From: Podocnemis expansa
Lineage: Eukaryota > Chordata > Testudines > Podocnemididae
NCBI GenBank assembly: GCA_007922195.1
Contig: ML682088.1
Location: forward strand, 2,343,567 to 2,407,566
Direction of reading: 5' to 3'
DNA: 64,000 bases
Shown here: positions 10,110-22,689 of the stretch, piece by piece
Layout of the letters: each line of letters opens with the position of its first letter
Position numbering within the stretch: position 1 is the stretch's first letter
Program-made: the position numbers and the translations under genes
Notes under the pieces: generated by a model
What the model was told of the DNA's origin: nothing
Seen by the model: the letters and a program-made list of their open reading frames with translations, nothing else
The model's database searches: none

Positions 10110-11455
10110 TATAATGGTCTTTGTTAACTTCTTGCTGAGAAAAGCCAAGGCATGCTTAACTCTGTTTCAACTCACAAACATGCAATTAATGAACATACAG
10201 AAGCTCCTGTGAAGTATGAAGTCAACATATCTTAGCCTTTGGACTTAGCTGGCTCCAAATAAAACCTTTAACGAATTTGACTTTTCTGTCACCAAACAAA
10301 GTAATGGTACCTTGTCTGTTTCCTTGTATCTGGAGTAAATATAGACCCATCTTTTCCCCAAAGTCCAAGAGAAAGCTTAAAGAGGGAAAGAAACTGTTTC
10401 CCCATTAGGAGTAAGGGAGAAAGCTATCCTCACAGGTTTAATTTGCATGTACTAATTTCACCCTAGGCCAGTTTTATACAGGGCTTTATGCTCTATTGTC
10501 TCAAGTTTATTTGTGCTCTGTTTTTGGGAAACTTTATTAACTGGGTGTATGAAAATATATTTAGAGAAGTGGCAGAAATTGTTAAAGGTATAGCCTGGGG
10601 AAAGTGAATCACGGCCCATAGATAGTGGATTCTAACTGGGTGGATAGACCGTATTCAGTATGACACTCACAGACTTTGTCAGTGATCTTGAATATTGTAT
10701 TAGCAAGAGTCTGTCTCAGTCTAGGGGATCATGCTTTGGATTTTCTGCCTGGGGATGCTGAATCCTGTCTGGAGAACAGTGTGAGACTGGACTTATTGGT
10801 AGTGTTATGGCTGAAGCTGATTTTGCAGGGCTGGTCTTTTCTGGACACACTGAGAAGTGGATTGGATTGGTGAGTGAGAGTTAGGTGAACAGCCGTTGGT
10901 CTGAGGATCAGAGTTCTGGGCCCAAATGAGCCAAGCAATTGATTACTGGGACTGTGGGATCTTTCATCTCCTAATACGTTATTAGGTTTTCCTAATTTCA
11001 CTGTGTATAAATAAATGTTTCTCTTGGTTTGTCCCTGTAAAAGGTGTTTGTGGTTTCACATACCCAAGGACTTCTGAGTGCTTGAGAGTAGGAAAGAGAC
11101 AGCTATAAACGGAGTTTAAATTGAAAGTTTGTGAAACCTGGGAATGGATTAGGTTTTAGATATTTGCTGCAGCCAATTACTGTTTGGACAAAGAGGCTGG
11201 GACTGAGAGCATGGGAGGAAGTTTGGGATGGAGGTCAGATTGAAATCTGATGAGGAGCTGAGGTTATGGGAGTGACTGAGTAAGTAGGCTGGGGCTGGAA
11301 CTGCTGGGAAGAGGGATGATGAGAGAGGGTGAGGGCAGATCTACTGAGGAGCCAGGATAAAAGAGAACTGGAGCCAACTGTTTAAAGATACTGGGGTTGG
11401 GGCTTAAAAATTGGGAGTCAGGTAGGAAGCTCTAAGTGGGGAGACTAAAACTGGC
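10110..11455. other. Unassigned non-coding stretch
   Basis: No recognised gene or family. A piece near 10990-11040 contains TATAAATAAATG and could be an LTR-like promoter or polyadenylation zone, but no TG...CA borders were found. The part from 11100 to 11450 is purine-rich. Confidence 0.4.
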
Positions 11456-11458
11456 CTA

Positions 11459-11660
11459 GTTCCAAAGGGGTAGCCATGTTACTCTAGTTCTGCAAAACAA
11501 GCAAGGAGGCTTGCGGCATTGAAAGACTAACAAATTTATTTATTGCATAAGCTTTCATGGAAGAAAATCCCACTTTGTTAGATGCTTTGAAGATGGGGGA
11601 ACTTAAAGAATGGAAGGAAAAATAAATGCAGGGGAGTGTAAGACATGGGATTAGGTCATA
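11459..11660 (+). mobile_element. Foldback-family element, single arm
   Basis: Starts GTTCCAAAGGGGTAGCCATG and continues through GACTAACAAATTTATTTATT, GCATAAGCTTTCATGG, a GATGCTTTGAAGATGG-like stretch and ATAAATGCA to GTGTAAGACATGGG. This is one arm of the family whose palindromic copy lies at 9723-10089, and here the second arm is absent. It shows the outer end that is missing from the left arm at 9.7 kb. Confidence 0.75.
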
Positions 11661-11809
11661 CTGTAACAGAAAATCAAAGCAGTTAAGATTCAAACACTGG
11701 GAAACAGCACATGGGGAGGATGAAGTCAGAGAGAGAAACAGGAGTGGGACAGTAACAGCTGGGGGAGGAATGGGGCAGAAGGTTAAAGATTAGGGAGAGA
11801 AGCTAAACC

Positions 11810-11890
11810 TAAATTAAGACACCCATATTAGTAAGTTAAGGCACCCATATTAATAAGTCACCCATATTAGCAAATTAAGGCACCCGTGTC
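11810..11890. repeat. Short degenerate tandem repeat
   Basis: Three to four copies of a unit near 25 bp with the core GGCACCCATATTA and AAGTTAAG. It is imperfect and local. Confidence 0.6.
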
Positions 11891-12557
11891 ATTTGCTGTC
11901 AAGCTTTTTTTAAGGTTTACAACAGAGTGTGCAGAGAGGTTCAGGTATTAATTGTTCTCCCTTTTCTTAAACATGTTTTCTTTACAAAATTATTTATTAA
12001 CACCACCAAAAGGCTTTATTCTATTATATGTATGAAGGCTAACTGGTGTATTTAACCATGAAACTGTGACACTTTTAGTCCCTGAATCTCCCCATTCCTC
12101 AGCTATTGGTAAAACCACTGTCAAAGGGTTTGTGGTTCCTCTTCAGCGCTAGTCCACATAGAGGCTGACAACCTACTACTGTTGTCAGTTACACTGTGAG
12201 CTCAAGTGGCAGAGATGGGGGGGATTTAAATGTTCCACTCCTGATGATGAACCATGAGGTGCCAGTGTGATGCCACGTGTTTTCTCAGTTTGTTTTTTTA
12301 AAACCTAAGAAAATTGCACACAAATTGAGTATGAATGTAGCAGAGTCCAGCATTCAAATTAAGAAATGGCTACACAACCTTTATTTGCCTCAGTTTGTGT
12401 GTTTGCGTTATGATACAGCAGGCCTTGACAAATATAGTTTCTGGTTGCCATGGAATTTTAGTAGCCTGTCACCCAGCTCCACTGCAGAAATTGCTGGTGC
12501 CTAGTTATGAACCAATTTTGTTCACCCCTGTTATACAGTCTTTAATTATGTGGACAA

Positions 12558-12745
12558 GTTCCAGAGGGGTAGCTGTGTTAGTCTTGGACAGCAGAACAAA
12601 CAAGGAGTCCTGTGGCACTTTTAAAGATGAACAGATTGATTTATTGGATGAGCTTTTGTGGGAGCGATCCCTTCACCAGATGGTTGAAAATGGAAAACTT
12701 ACAGTATGGGAGGGAAAAATAAATCCAGTGAAGTGTGAGTGATAG
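12558..12745 (+). mobile_element. Foldback-family element, single arm
   Basis: Begins GTTCCAGAGGGGTAGCTGTG, then AACAAACAAGGAGTCCTGTG, GATGAGCTTTTGTGGGAG and ATAAATCCAGTGAAGTGTGAG. It is the same arm as at 11459-11660 but from a more diverged subfamily. No second arm and no clear flanking duplication. Confidence 0.7.
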
Positions 12746-12749
12746 ATTC

Positions 12750-15025
12750 AGGTTAGGCTATTTCATCAAATCAGACAAGTTTTATTTAGATTCAAGCTAT
12801 GTGGAACCACTCAGATATTAACATTACAGTATGGGGCACAGATATTGCAAGAAAGATGAATGGATGGAGGAACTCTCAAGCATTCAGTGAAGTTCAATCA
12901 CTGAACACTTCTTGTAATTCCAATTTCTGTCTTATCAGTAAGATTTCAGCTCTTTATCCACCAGTGTCGAGCTGAGACATGGGGGCTTTAGCATGAGCAG
13001 GTATCAGCCAGCATCACAGTGTGAATGTTCTTTTAATGTACTTTTTTATGTCTGTGATACTGTGCATTTGTCTATATGGACATATTCTTAGTTTATGGTA
13101 AATCCGAGTGTAAATCCACAGTGCATTTGCCTGCTGCTGCTCCCATTTCAAAGCAGTTAAATCAAAGCACTATGGTATTTAATAGTGTACCTCAGCAGAA
13201 CCCATATGGATACTGAATGTGTGGCAGACTAGTGCAGAGTAGATTTACATGCACTAAGTATTTGTATAGATAAAACCTTGTATGCTTTATGGATACATCA
13301 TACATTGCTCTAGTGGGATCAATTTTGCATTATATACTTTTCGAGATTTTTTTAGTGTTTCAAACAAATAGAAAGACCCAATTTTATTCCCACTGAACTT
13401 AATGGACAAAACATAATTGCTTTTAATGACAGCAAAACCTATGCTTTGTGGAAGCTGTGTTTGTGCAATGTACAGAAATGAAACATTTAAAGCAATTTTC
13501 CATGTGATAAGTAATGCACAAGTTTACTGGTGTTTTTCAAGGACAAATAAAACAAATTGCTTAAAAACATTAAAACAATCTTGCAAAAATTCCCTTTCCA
13601 GGGAGTAAATAGACCCAGTTTATTTTCTTCATAGATAAGGGCAGATAGAACTTTATAGAAAGCTGCAAATGTGGGCACAGCTCATACTGAACCCTTGGGA
13701 AGTTAGGTTATAAATGTCTTTAGCTCTCTTTGGAGCTTTGAACCTCAAAGGTGCCTTTGAGCCCCTTGCACTGTTATCAAATTGTCTTCCAGATGGGAAG
13801 AACTCATTACATCAGCAGGTAATGTACACCTGGATCAAATAGAGTATAGGCCATTCAGCCATAAGACAACAGGTCAGAGGAGTAAGTGATTGGCCATATA
13901 TAATATCTTTCCAAAAACACATGCCTGTATCAAAAGTGCTTACTGCTGCAGAGGTGACTGTTATATGGATTCAACACTGAAGCTCTCTGCCTATCCTTAT
14001 GCTGTTTGTGATCTTATAAGGTTCCAGCTCTTTACCTCTGAAGATTTTATTCTGTAGGGATTTACACACCCACACAAGTTCAGCTCTGTCAAACACAAAT
14101 GCAGTGCTTTCACTCCGCTTATGCTCTTTAAAATCCAGAGTCTCCCACCTAATCAATTTTCTGCCACTCAAGAGGATAGTCAGCTTCTGTGTGATGTGGC
14201 ATATGTAAGTACAACTGTAACACCTTTTGGTTCTGTGATCTACAGTGATAAACTTCAAAGAATGCTACCTGCATATAAGGACAGTGGCCCCTTTTATTCT
14301 TTTTTTTTTTTTTGAGAAGATGTACATCATGTTCACCCAGAGACTTGACTCCTGTTCTTTCTTTTAGACTGAAAATAAATGGCTATTTTTTTGTACGGAG
14401 AAACATAACACAGGTAGACCAAAGAACAGAAGAAATGTGGAAATAAAGGAGAAACCTCTTACATGAGAAAGTTCCATCTAGTCATAAGGCACTGAAAAAC
14501 TTACACAATTTCCCAGAGATTTCAGTTCATGACATAAATTTGCCCCTAGGCATTGTTGATTTGTCTGACTGACACTTAAATGGCCTAAATCAAGGTGACA
14601 GAGATGTTAGCAGCATTATGTGAGGAGCTGTTCTGTAAGGATGAGCTGTTCGTTAGAACAATGTATTCTGTTCAGAATATTAAGCTTAAATGGATTTAAC
14701 ATGAGGCTCATGTGTCATTTTGTTCCAACTATTTTTATATATGCTATGACTAATGCAAGAATACCCCTTATCTCTGTTTAAGACAAAATTCTTTGATACC
14801 CATCATCCTGCATCCTAGAACAGTTTCTTGTTCAAAACAGTATTCACCTTCTGCCTGCATCATGCCACCACATTCCTCCAATTCCATAAAGCAACCAGTA
14901 GTATACAGGGACCTATTTCATCAGTGCTTCTATGCACTGGCCATTTTGATTGGATTTCCTGATCTTAATAACAATAAGTACTGCTTTTTATCAGCAGAAC
15001 TTGGAGTTTTTAAATGGAGAGCAGT
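12750..15025. other. Unassigned non-coding stretch
   Basis: AT-rich, with small open frames (13417-13608, 13971-14258, 14793-15059) that lack domains. A poly-T run lies near 14300. No RNA gene or recognisable repeat. Confidence 0.5.
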
Positions 15026-15029
15026 CTCC

Positions 15030-15165
15030 CTATTCCCATTTTACAGATGGGGAAACTGACACTGAGGGGCAAAATGAGTTGCCTGGTGGAAGAACCAGGA
15101 ATAATGTCCAGATTTACTGAGTCACAATCCAGGGCTGTCTCCAATCAGCCTCACTGTTCTGTCTT
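15030..15165 (-). repeat. MIR SINE, minus strand
   Basis: The plus strand reads CCCATTTTACAGATGGGGAA, then ACTGACACTGAGGGG and CCAGGGCTGTCTCC-like text, which is the reverse complement of the MIR body and head. Old and diverged. Confidence 0.65.
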
Positions 15166-15469
15166 TTAGTCTATGAACTCTGAGCATGGGCCGGATCTTC
15201 ATATGCTTTGCTTCACTAGTTAGACATCAGGGCTGAGGTTATCAAAGGAGCATAAGAGAAGCTAGACTCCCAACTTCCATTTAATTTCATTGGAAATTGG
15301 GTGCTGAACTCTTTGGCCCCTTTGGATGTTCTAGCCATGTATCTCTCCATTGGCACTTAAACTGATTTTAGGCAACTAATTGTATGGGGCTAAGAGAGAT
15401 ATTTGAACCTACACAGCATGCATTGACAAGGAATGTCATTTGCTCACAGCACATCATTGCAAGAAAGAT

Positions 15470-15706
15470 TGACAAGCTGGAGAGACCCACAGAAAAGAAT
15501 AAGGCTGGAGGGACTGACTGAATAGTGTGTTAATCATTAGCTAAATAATCTTCCTAACTATAAGATTTGTTAGGCATAGAATGTTCCTTCCAAGGGAAGT
15601 GGTAGTTGAGACAAGACACCAGTAAATCTGTTGTAGAGAAGAGTTCACCATTGACCCCAGACTAGATGACCTCGTGGGGTCCCTTCCAACCCTATGATTC
15701 TATGAA
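15470..15706 (+). mobile_element. CR1 3' end
   Basis: Ends with CTAGATGACCTCGTGGGGTC then CCTTCCAACCCTATGATTCT and ATGAAA, the classic CR1 tail. The upstream part (15540-15640) keeps CTTCCTAACTATAAGATTTG-like CR1 text with indels. It is a 5'-truncated copy. Confidence 0.8.
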
Positions 15707-15709
15707 ACA

Positions 15710-16320
15710 GGCTTATAATTATGAGGTTATTTCCATCTCTAAATTGTGAAGTTCAAATTTCATTGTATTTTCAAAGGGTTATTTAATTGTCATGGGTCTA
15801 GGAATAGGCCAAAATTTTTAGTAAACTTTGAGGAGAGCCTCTAAGAGGACTGCTGGACTGTCAGAATGGAAGAGGTGAGAAGTTGATGGGATCCTCTCAT
15901 TGTGGCCACTTGAATGGGGAGTCTGAAGGGCAGAAACCATTCTGAGTGCTGGAAGTTAGAGATGTGTAGGTATAGGCTGTATGTAGGCTCCTATTTTAGC
16001 TCGACTTTGCCAGTTAATCCAAATGAGCTAACATATTTGTAAAGACTGGTTTAAACACTTTAAAAAAGATTGTTCTGGGATAAATGTTTGAGATGTGTCC
16101 ATACTAGCACACAAAGTAAGTGGCAATCAGTTGACTCAAGCTAGACCAGGAGCCAAGACTTTACTCTAGAGATTCCCCTCCTGAAAACCGAGTTTAGATT
16201 TGAGGCCTTCGTTCAGGAAGATACTGGAGCACATATCCAGCTCTAAGCACGAGTCATCCCAGTGAGAATAAGGGGACTACTGACCTATTTTAAAAGAGCT
16301 CTGTCAACTCCAAAGCCTCT
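15710..16320. other. Unassigned non-coding stretch
   Basis: Nothing recognised on either strand. Confidence 0.5.
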
Positions 16321-16322
16321 GT

Positions 16323-16622
16323 GGCTGTGTCTAGACTGATGATGGCAGAGCCCACAGTGTAGGATCAATTTTTGAGTTCCATTGACCATTGATAGATGTG
16401 TTCAATCAAATGCAAAAGTCCCAGAAGTCAATGCATTAATGCCACCTCCTCAAGTGGTGTAGCACTGAATTGGCACGAATGCATTTCCTGTTAGCAGAGT
16501 GCAGTAAAGATGCTGCCTAGCAGAGCAGTTACAAAGTCAACAAGAGTTACAGAAGCTACTCTGTATCACATGCATAACTCTAGTCGACTGCCACTGAATT
16601 TCACAGTAAAGTGGAGACCAGG
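16323..16622. mobile_element. MITE of GTCTACACT superfamily, tentative
   Basis: Begins GGCTGTGTCTAGACTGATG and ends AAAGTGGAGACCAGGCC, an imperfect inverted pair related to the GGCTATGTCTACACT termini. The interior differs from families A and B. No firm 3-bp duplication. Confidence 0.5.
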
Positions 16623-16632
16623 CCTCTTTCTC

Positions 16633-16690
16633 ACCAACAGAAGTTGGACTAATAAAAGATGATACCTCACCCACCTTATATCGCTAATAT
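16633..16690. mobile_element. Second foldback family, arm fragment
   Basis: CCAACAGAAGTTGGACTAAT, AAAAGATGATACCTCACCC and ACCTTATATCGCTAA match the right arm of the element at 51719-51900. Only this arm is present. Confidence 0.55.
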
Positions 16691-16699
16691 TTAAAATTA

Positions 16700-17785
16700 A
16701 GTATTGTGTTACCTCAGTTGCTTAACTTAGTAACTATTCATCAGACAGACTATTCCATTCCAGAATAATGCTTTACATAACAATTTTCTAACTCTAGTGA
16801 ATTTAATGTGAAGGAATTATTCTAAGTGAAGCATTAGTTTATGTTTAATCCCATCACTTCTGGATTCATTTAACATATAATTCAGAGCAGTTGAAACAAC
16901 GTGAAACACAGGAAGCCTGTTTTTTCTTCAGAGAAAAAGAGGAGATAAAAAAGGTGTTCCTGAAAATTATAAATTTCAAAAACAGAAGAAAAATCAGTGA
17001 AAATCCAAGGATAATGGAGCCATCAGCAATAAACTGCAGTTATTAATCATAATTCATAAAAAGTCATTCAAAACAAACTTGATGAGTCCCTGGTCCTGGA
17101 AGTAATTTTAACTTCAATTGTGTGAATATTCACATTCACTCCAGTGGGACTACTCTTGTGCTGAAAGTTTAAATACACGTATAAAGATTTGTGGTACTGA
17201 GGCCTTCTTGGATGACAGAAATGCAGCAGATCTGGGCTTTAATGAAGCATTTGATAGAATTGGCCAAATTCAAAGATGGTGACTAAGAATGTGTAATTTG
17301 TAAGTTGGCAAGTGAGTGCAAGTATGGGTTTGGGGGTCTGCGTCTCCATTTAAGTGCATGTCAGTGTAGGAAGGTCTCATTGGTGTACTTTATATGACAA
17401 GTAGTATGGATAAAATGTAAGAGGATATAAATAAAAGTTGAAGTTGGCCCTTATGTCAACGAGAACTGTGTATCTTGGAAGCTTTAATGATCCCATCTAG
17501 CGTCTCAAAGGTGTGCAGGTTTTAGTTGACAAAAGCCATATTTTTGAAAAAAAAATCATATATACAACAAGGAAGTCTTTGGTGCCTTTTTTATTTTAAT
17601 CATAGCTACTAAGGTTTTTCTCCTGGTAAATGAAAGACAAACCAGAACGGGTCAAAGTTAAGAGTGATGTTGCAACAGCAACTAAGTAATTCTACACTGG
17701 TTTTCTTACCCTACTGATACAATGTTCCTATTTTTTGACTTGGAAACTATTGCTATATTTAACTAACTACAACATTTGAAGACTG
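16700..17785. other. Unassigned non-coding stretch
   Basis: AT-rich; no gene, RNA or repeat family recognised. Confidence 0.5.
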
Positions 17786-17789
17786 TTCT

Positions 17790-18010
17790 TTCCCATGAAA
17801 TGTATTTTCAGAAGATCTCGGTTTGGATCCTATCTCTGTCACAGACTCTTTGTTTGATGTTAAGTCATTTACACTCTATATATGCTTTAGTAATCACAAT
17901 ACTTTCATTTCCCCACCTGTTGTCTGTCTTGTGTATTTAGACTGTAAGTTTTTCAGCATGGGGAGTGTTGGGTCAGTTGGGAAGTCTAGATGCTACAGTA
18001 AAACAAATAA
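17790..18010 (+). repeat. MIR-type CORE-SINE with L2-like tail
   Basis: CTCGGTTTGGATCCTATCTC followed by TGTCACAGACTC matches a diverged MIR body, and TTTAGACTGTAAGTTTTTCAG near 17935 resembles the L2/MIR tail. The open frame 17823-18071 across it is a repeat translation, not a gene. Confidence 0.5.
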
Positions 18011-18590
18011 TAATAATAGCAACTTCAGAACAATATTATCATTAATAAGTAAAGAAACAACTTGTTCTTAACACAAAATATCCAAATATTCCAGAGTAAA
18101 GTCACAATTGCCATGAGAAGGTAGCTTCTATATAAAACTTTTGTTGGGGGGATGTGTTTTCTCAAGTTTCTTTTTGGATCCCACTATCATCATGATGAAG
18201 CAAAAGGGGCACATCATAAACCAGGAAATAAGGACAAAATGTAGGCAGTCAAGCGTGATTATGTGTGTCACACAGTCTTCCCTCAGGGACTTCTAGGACT
18301 TCCCTTGAGATTTTCTGATTCTGAATTCATGTTGAAATCCAGATCTTCTAGAATGTTTGAGAAATATCTTTCCCCTTAACCATAAAAGAAAATCTTACAA
18401 GATTTAGGCTCCTTTTCTCTAGGTGTGAGAGCTCTCTGGACTCTATCAACATAAACAGAAAAGAATTCTTCTGCTCTGTGCAAAAAAACATATGAATAAA
18501 ATAAATGCCTCCCTTTCCCTTTTTTTGTATATTAATTACTCTAATACTTGATTCCTAGTCCTGTCTTAACAATCTTCAGTCATCTGTTTG

Positions 18591-18592
<2 letters not shown>

Positions 18593-18622
<30 letters not shown>
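18593..18622. repeat. (AAAAC)n microsatellite
   Basis: Five to six AAAAC units in a row following TTTGTAAAA. A simple repeat that may be length-variable. Confidence 0.9.
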
Positions 18623-18958
18623 CCAAAAACCACCAAAGACCATGCTCAAATGAGCAGGTTCTTCAACTGATGAATTAAAATAGCTACAAATCACTGTGTA
18701 GCTATTCCATGTCCATCTTAGTGCTAGAGACATCCATACTGAGACTACATTTATAACAGTTGAACTTAACGTGAAACACTCTAAAACACTTCTATAGAAC
18801 TGAGTGAAAATCTGACTTTCTATCCTAAGAGAAATTCTGATATTTCTACTTCTGTTTACACCTCGAATGAAGATGAGAAGTCAATATAATAGAGTTTTCA
18901 GAGAATGAAAATTGCCAGAAAACTTAAACTCAACAATGTGAAATTGTTTGGTGTTGGG

Positions 18959-19377
18959 CAGGGCTGGCTCAAGGGGCTCTGGCACCCCAAGCTGACTTTT
19001 GCTTTCATGCTTCCCCCTCGAGGGGAGACCCTGGCCTTTCGTCTGGGCCAGCTTGCCCTGCCCCCAGGGCAGGGAACAGCTGGCCCAGGGACAGAGCAGG
19101 CCTGCCCATGGGGTGGACTTTGCTCTCTTGCCCTGCCTCTGGGCTGGCCCTCTCTGACCTTAGGCAGAACAGCTGGCCCGGGGCAGAGTGAGCCAACCCG
19201 TGGGTGGACTCTGCTCTCCCACCCCTCCCCTGGGCCGGCTGTTCCACCTTAGGGACGGGGAGGGCCAGCCCAGAGGCTGGGCAAGGGAGCAGAGGCCGCC
19301 CTGCCCCACCCCAGGCACGGCACTGGGGAGCTCTAAGTCTCAGGGCCTTATTGGCTTATGGCTAGAGCCAGCCCTAG
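18959..19377. mobile_element. GC-rich hAT-like MITE
   Basis: Starts CAGGGCTGGCTCAAGGGG and ends GGCTAGAGCCAGCCCTAG, a strong terminal inverted repeat (CAGGGCTGGCTC against CTAGGGCTGGCTC). The interior is GC-rich with repeated GGGCCAGC words. No clean 8-bp duplication remains. The frames at 18905-19394 are translations of this GC-rich interior. Confidence 0.7.
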
Positions 19378-19394
19378 AGTCAAGTCACCACTAA

Positions 19395-19655
19395 ACCGCA
19401 TCTGGTAATGGTGGCACTGTGCCTCATGGGAGCTGTAGCTCAGGTCCCTGAAACACTAATTTTTATTTCTGGGCAGATTACCTACACAATGATGCACGGG
19501 TCGTGTGATTCCCATGATGAAGCATAGACCTTGGTCAGAGAGAAGACTGTGGGAGGTGTAGTCAAGTCATGGAGTCTGTCCCATTGAAGAGAATAGGGGC
19601 AAGGAGCACTTGAGCTAAAATTCTCATGCAGCACTGCAGCAGAACCAGTTTAATG
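19395..19655. repeat. Dispersed repeat, pair with 55.5 kb
   Basis: Text such as GGTAATGGTGGCACTG, CATGGGAGCTGTAGC and AATGCTGAACTGAA resembles 55505-55650 (ATAATGGTGGCATG, GATGTTGAACTAACTGA). Probably an old dispersed family; not classified. Confidence 0.35.
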
Positions 19656-19659
19656 CTGA

Positions 19660-22600
19660 ACTGAATTCCTTCACCAGTTACTGAACCAATGAGAGGGGAT
19701 GCAATCTTCGATATGGAGTTGCTTAGATTTGGAGTCACTTCAAGTCAAAGTCACAGAAACTGTCTGAAGCCTGCATCCCAAGCAAGAGGAGAATTCCTTG
19801 GCAAGAGTTGTAGACTCAGGTGGGTGAGTAAGCATCTCAGACAGGTGATTAAGAGAAAGCAGAAAACCTACAGGGAGTGGAATATGGTAAGGAACAGCAA
19901 GGAGAGATCCTTTTGGGGGTCAGAGCATGTAGAGATAAAATGAGAGGTCAAAAGCCAAGTAAGGTTGAACCTTACAAAGAGAATTGAAACCAAAAGTAAA
20001 AGGTTCTATAGCCATGTAAATAGGAAAATAATGAAGGAAGAAGTGGAACTGCTAAACACTGAGGGTGGGGTAAAAGTTAAGGATAATCTAAGCATGGCCA
20101 AATATCAGAACAAATACTTTGCCTTCATTTTTATTGAGGGTACTGTTGATCTTGGGGATAGTGGTAAGGTAGCTAATGGGGATGAGGATATAAAGGTGGA
20201 AATTAACATATCTGAGATAGAAACCAAACCTGAACTGCTTAATGGGACTAAACTCGGGGAGGGGAGGCAGTGCCAGATAATCTCTATCAAAGAATATTAA
20301 AGGGTCTGGCACTGAAATTTCAAGTCCATTAGCAAGGATTTTTAATGGATCTGTAAACTCAGGGGGTGTACTGTATGACTGGAGAACTGCTAACATAGTT
20401 TCAGTTTTCAAGAAAAAGGGGAAAAAGTGATCTGGGTAACTACAGGCCTGTTAGTTTGACTTTCGTAATATGTAAGGTCTTGGGGTGGGGGTGGGTGCGG
20501 AAAGAGAAAGTACTTAAAGATACCAAAGTTAATGATAAGTGGGATAAAATGCAACAAGGCTTTACAAAAGGTAGACCATGCCAGACCAACCTGATCTCCT
20601 TTTTAAAGATGATAATAGATTTTTTGGACAAAGGGAATGTGATGGATCTAATTTACCTGGATTTCAGTAAGGCATTTCATACAGTTCCACATAGGGAATT
20701 ATTAGTTAAATTGGAAAAGATAGGGATTAATAGGAAGATAGGTAAGGAACTGGTTACAGGGGCAACTACAATGGGTCATACTGAAAGGTGAACTGTCAGG
20801 CTGGAGGGAGGTAACTCATGGCGTTCCTCAGGGATCAGTCTTGGAACCAATCTTATTTTACCTTTTCATTACAGACCTTGGCATGAAAAGTGGAAATTGC
20901 TAATAAAGTTTGTGGATGACAACAAGTTGGAAGGTGTTGCTTATAAAGGGAAGGATCAGGACATCATACAAGAAGGGTATGTTCACACACACTTCTTATT
21001 TTGAACCAATAGAGGTTGTTTCAAAATAAGAAATGCCATGTTCACACAACGTACCGTTGTTTTGAAACAACAGGTTCCTTTGTTTTGAAACAACGGCGGT
21101 GTTTCAAAACAACTTAGACCCCATTCCCTTTCGAAACAACGTTGTTTCGAAAGGAGTTGTTTCGAATAAACCCCGTTGGGACATGTTGTTTTGGAACAAA
21201 GTGTTCCAAAACAACTTTTGACCCTCAGCACCCTGGCCAGGGAACCCTCAGCACCCTGGCCAGGGTGCTGAGGGCTGTCCCTCAGCCCCTTTCTGGGGCT
21301 GCAGGGTGAGCTGCAGGAGCGGCTCACCTCCAGGGGGCTGCAGTCCCCTGAAGCAGGTAACGAAATAGCAAGCCCACAGTGTGGACATGCTATTTCGTTT
21401 CCTGCTTTTGTGTTATTTCGAAGACAGTGTTTTTTTTATTTCGAAATAACTTGTTTTGAAATAACGCGTTATTTCGAAACAGCTTGTTTTGAAACTTCTT
21501 GTTTCGAAACAAGCCCTCTGTGTGTGAACATAGCCGAAGATCTGGATGACCTTGTAGATGGGAATATTAGGAATAGGATGAAATTTAATATTGGAAAGTG
21601 CAAGATCATGCATTTAAGGACTAATAACAATCATTTTTTCCTATAAATTGAGGACACGTCAGTTGGAAATGAGAGAGGAGGAGGAGGACCTGGGCATACT
21701 GGTTGATCACAGGATGACTATCGGGGGCCAATACTATGTGGCTGTGAAACGAAAGATAATGCCGTCCTAGGAGGCATCAGAAGAGGTATTTCTAGTAGAG
21801 ATTATTGCTGTTACACAAGGTGCTGCTGAGACTCATCTGGAATAATGTGTTCAGTTCTGCTCCTCAAGTTTAAAAAAGATGAAGTCAGATTGGAACAGGT
21901 GCAGAGAAGGACTGCAAGAATGATCCACGGTATGGAGAACCTGCCTTATCAGAGGAGACTTAAAGAAATTTGTTTAGGCTAACCAAAAGAAGGTTGAGGT
22001 GAGATATGATTGCTTTCCATGGATACATCAGAGTGATAAATACCAGGGAGGGAGAGAGAGGAATTATTTAAGTTCAGCACCAATGTAGACACAAGAACTA
22101 ATGGATATGAACTGGTCATCAGAATGTTTAGATTTGAAATTAGACTTGGGTTTCTAACCATCAAAGTTGTAAAGTTCTGGAATACTCTTCCAAGGAGAGT
22201 TGTGGGGGCAAAAGGCTACCTGGCTTCAAAATTGATCTGATAAATTTTTGGAAGAAATGGTATGATGGATGGCTTAGTTTGATAATTGACCTTTTTGGAC
22301 TACAGATGCTGGATGTGCCACTGATGTGAGAAGGAACGTTAGTTGTGGTGGGTTCTAAGTTATGACAGAGAATTCTGTCTTGGGTGTCTGACCAGTGAGT
22401 CTTGTCCATGTGCTCAGGATTTAATTGATCACCATATTTGGGGTCAGGAAGGAATTTTCCCCCATGGCATATTAGCAAGGGCTCCCCCCCCCTTCTCTAT
22501 AGCATGCAGCACAACTCACTTGCTAGTGGATTTATCATGACTTGAAGACTTTAATAACTTGGTCATAGGTTAGAGGTTTATTACAGGAGTGGATGGGTGA

Positions 22601-22680
22601 AGTTTTGTGGTCTGCATTGTGCAGGGGCTCAGACTAGATGATCATGTTGTTCTCTTCTGACCTTAAAGTCTGACTCAGAT
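19660..22680 (+). mobile_element. Long CR1 LINE with RT remnants, split by a MITE
   Basis: About 3 kb of CR1. The linker before RT is at about 19689-19943, with VIKRKQKTYREW. The reverse-transcriptase fingers/palm region is at about 20100-20940: one open piece at 20456-20791 shows GFTKGRPCQTNLISF and MDLIYLDFSKAFHTV, the D of the first catalytic motif included. The 3' third runs from 21540 through ACTGCAAGAATGATCC to the tail near 22640 (CTAGATGATCATG, GACCTTAAAGTCTGA). Stops and frameshifts make it inactive. A family A MITE at 20975-21535 interrupts it. Confidence 0.85.
20972..21538. mobile_element. MITE family A, copy 2 (561 bp)
   Basis: The element at 20975-21535 begins GGGTATGTTCACACAC and ends GTGTGAACATAGCC, flanked by GAA on both sides (20972-20974, 21536-21538). 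The arms are filled with TTGTTTCGAAACAA and TTATTTCGAAATAA words. A GCACCCTGGCCAGGG unit near 21225-21270 is repeated in tandem. Inserted in the CR1. The GAA duplication departs from the TAA of copies 1 and 3. Confidence 0.8.
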
Positions 22681-22689
22681 TAAAATGTT

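Noticed and set aside
10980..11100. Possible solo LTR around TATAAATAAATG
   Set aside because: No TG...CA borders or target duplication; a TATA/AATAAA-like word alone is weak evidence in AT-rich DNA.
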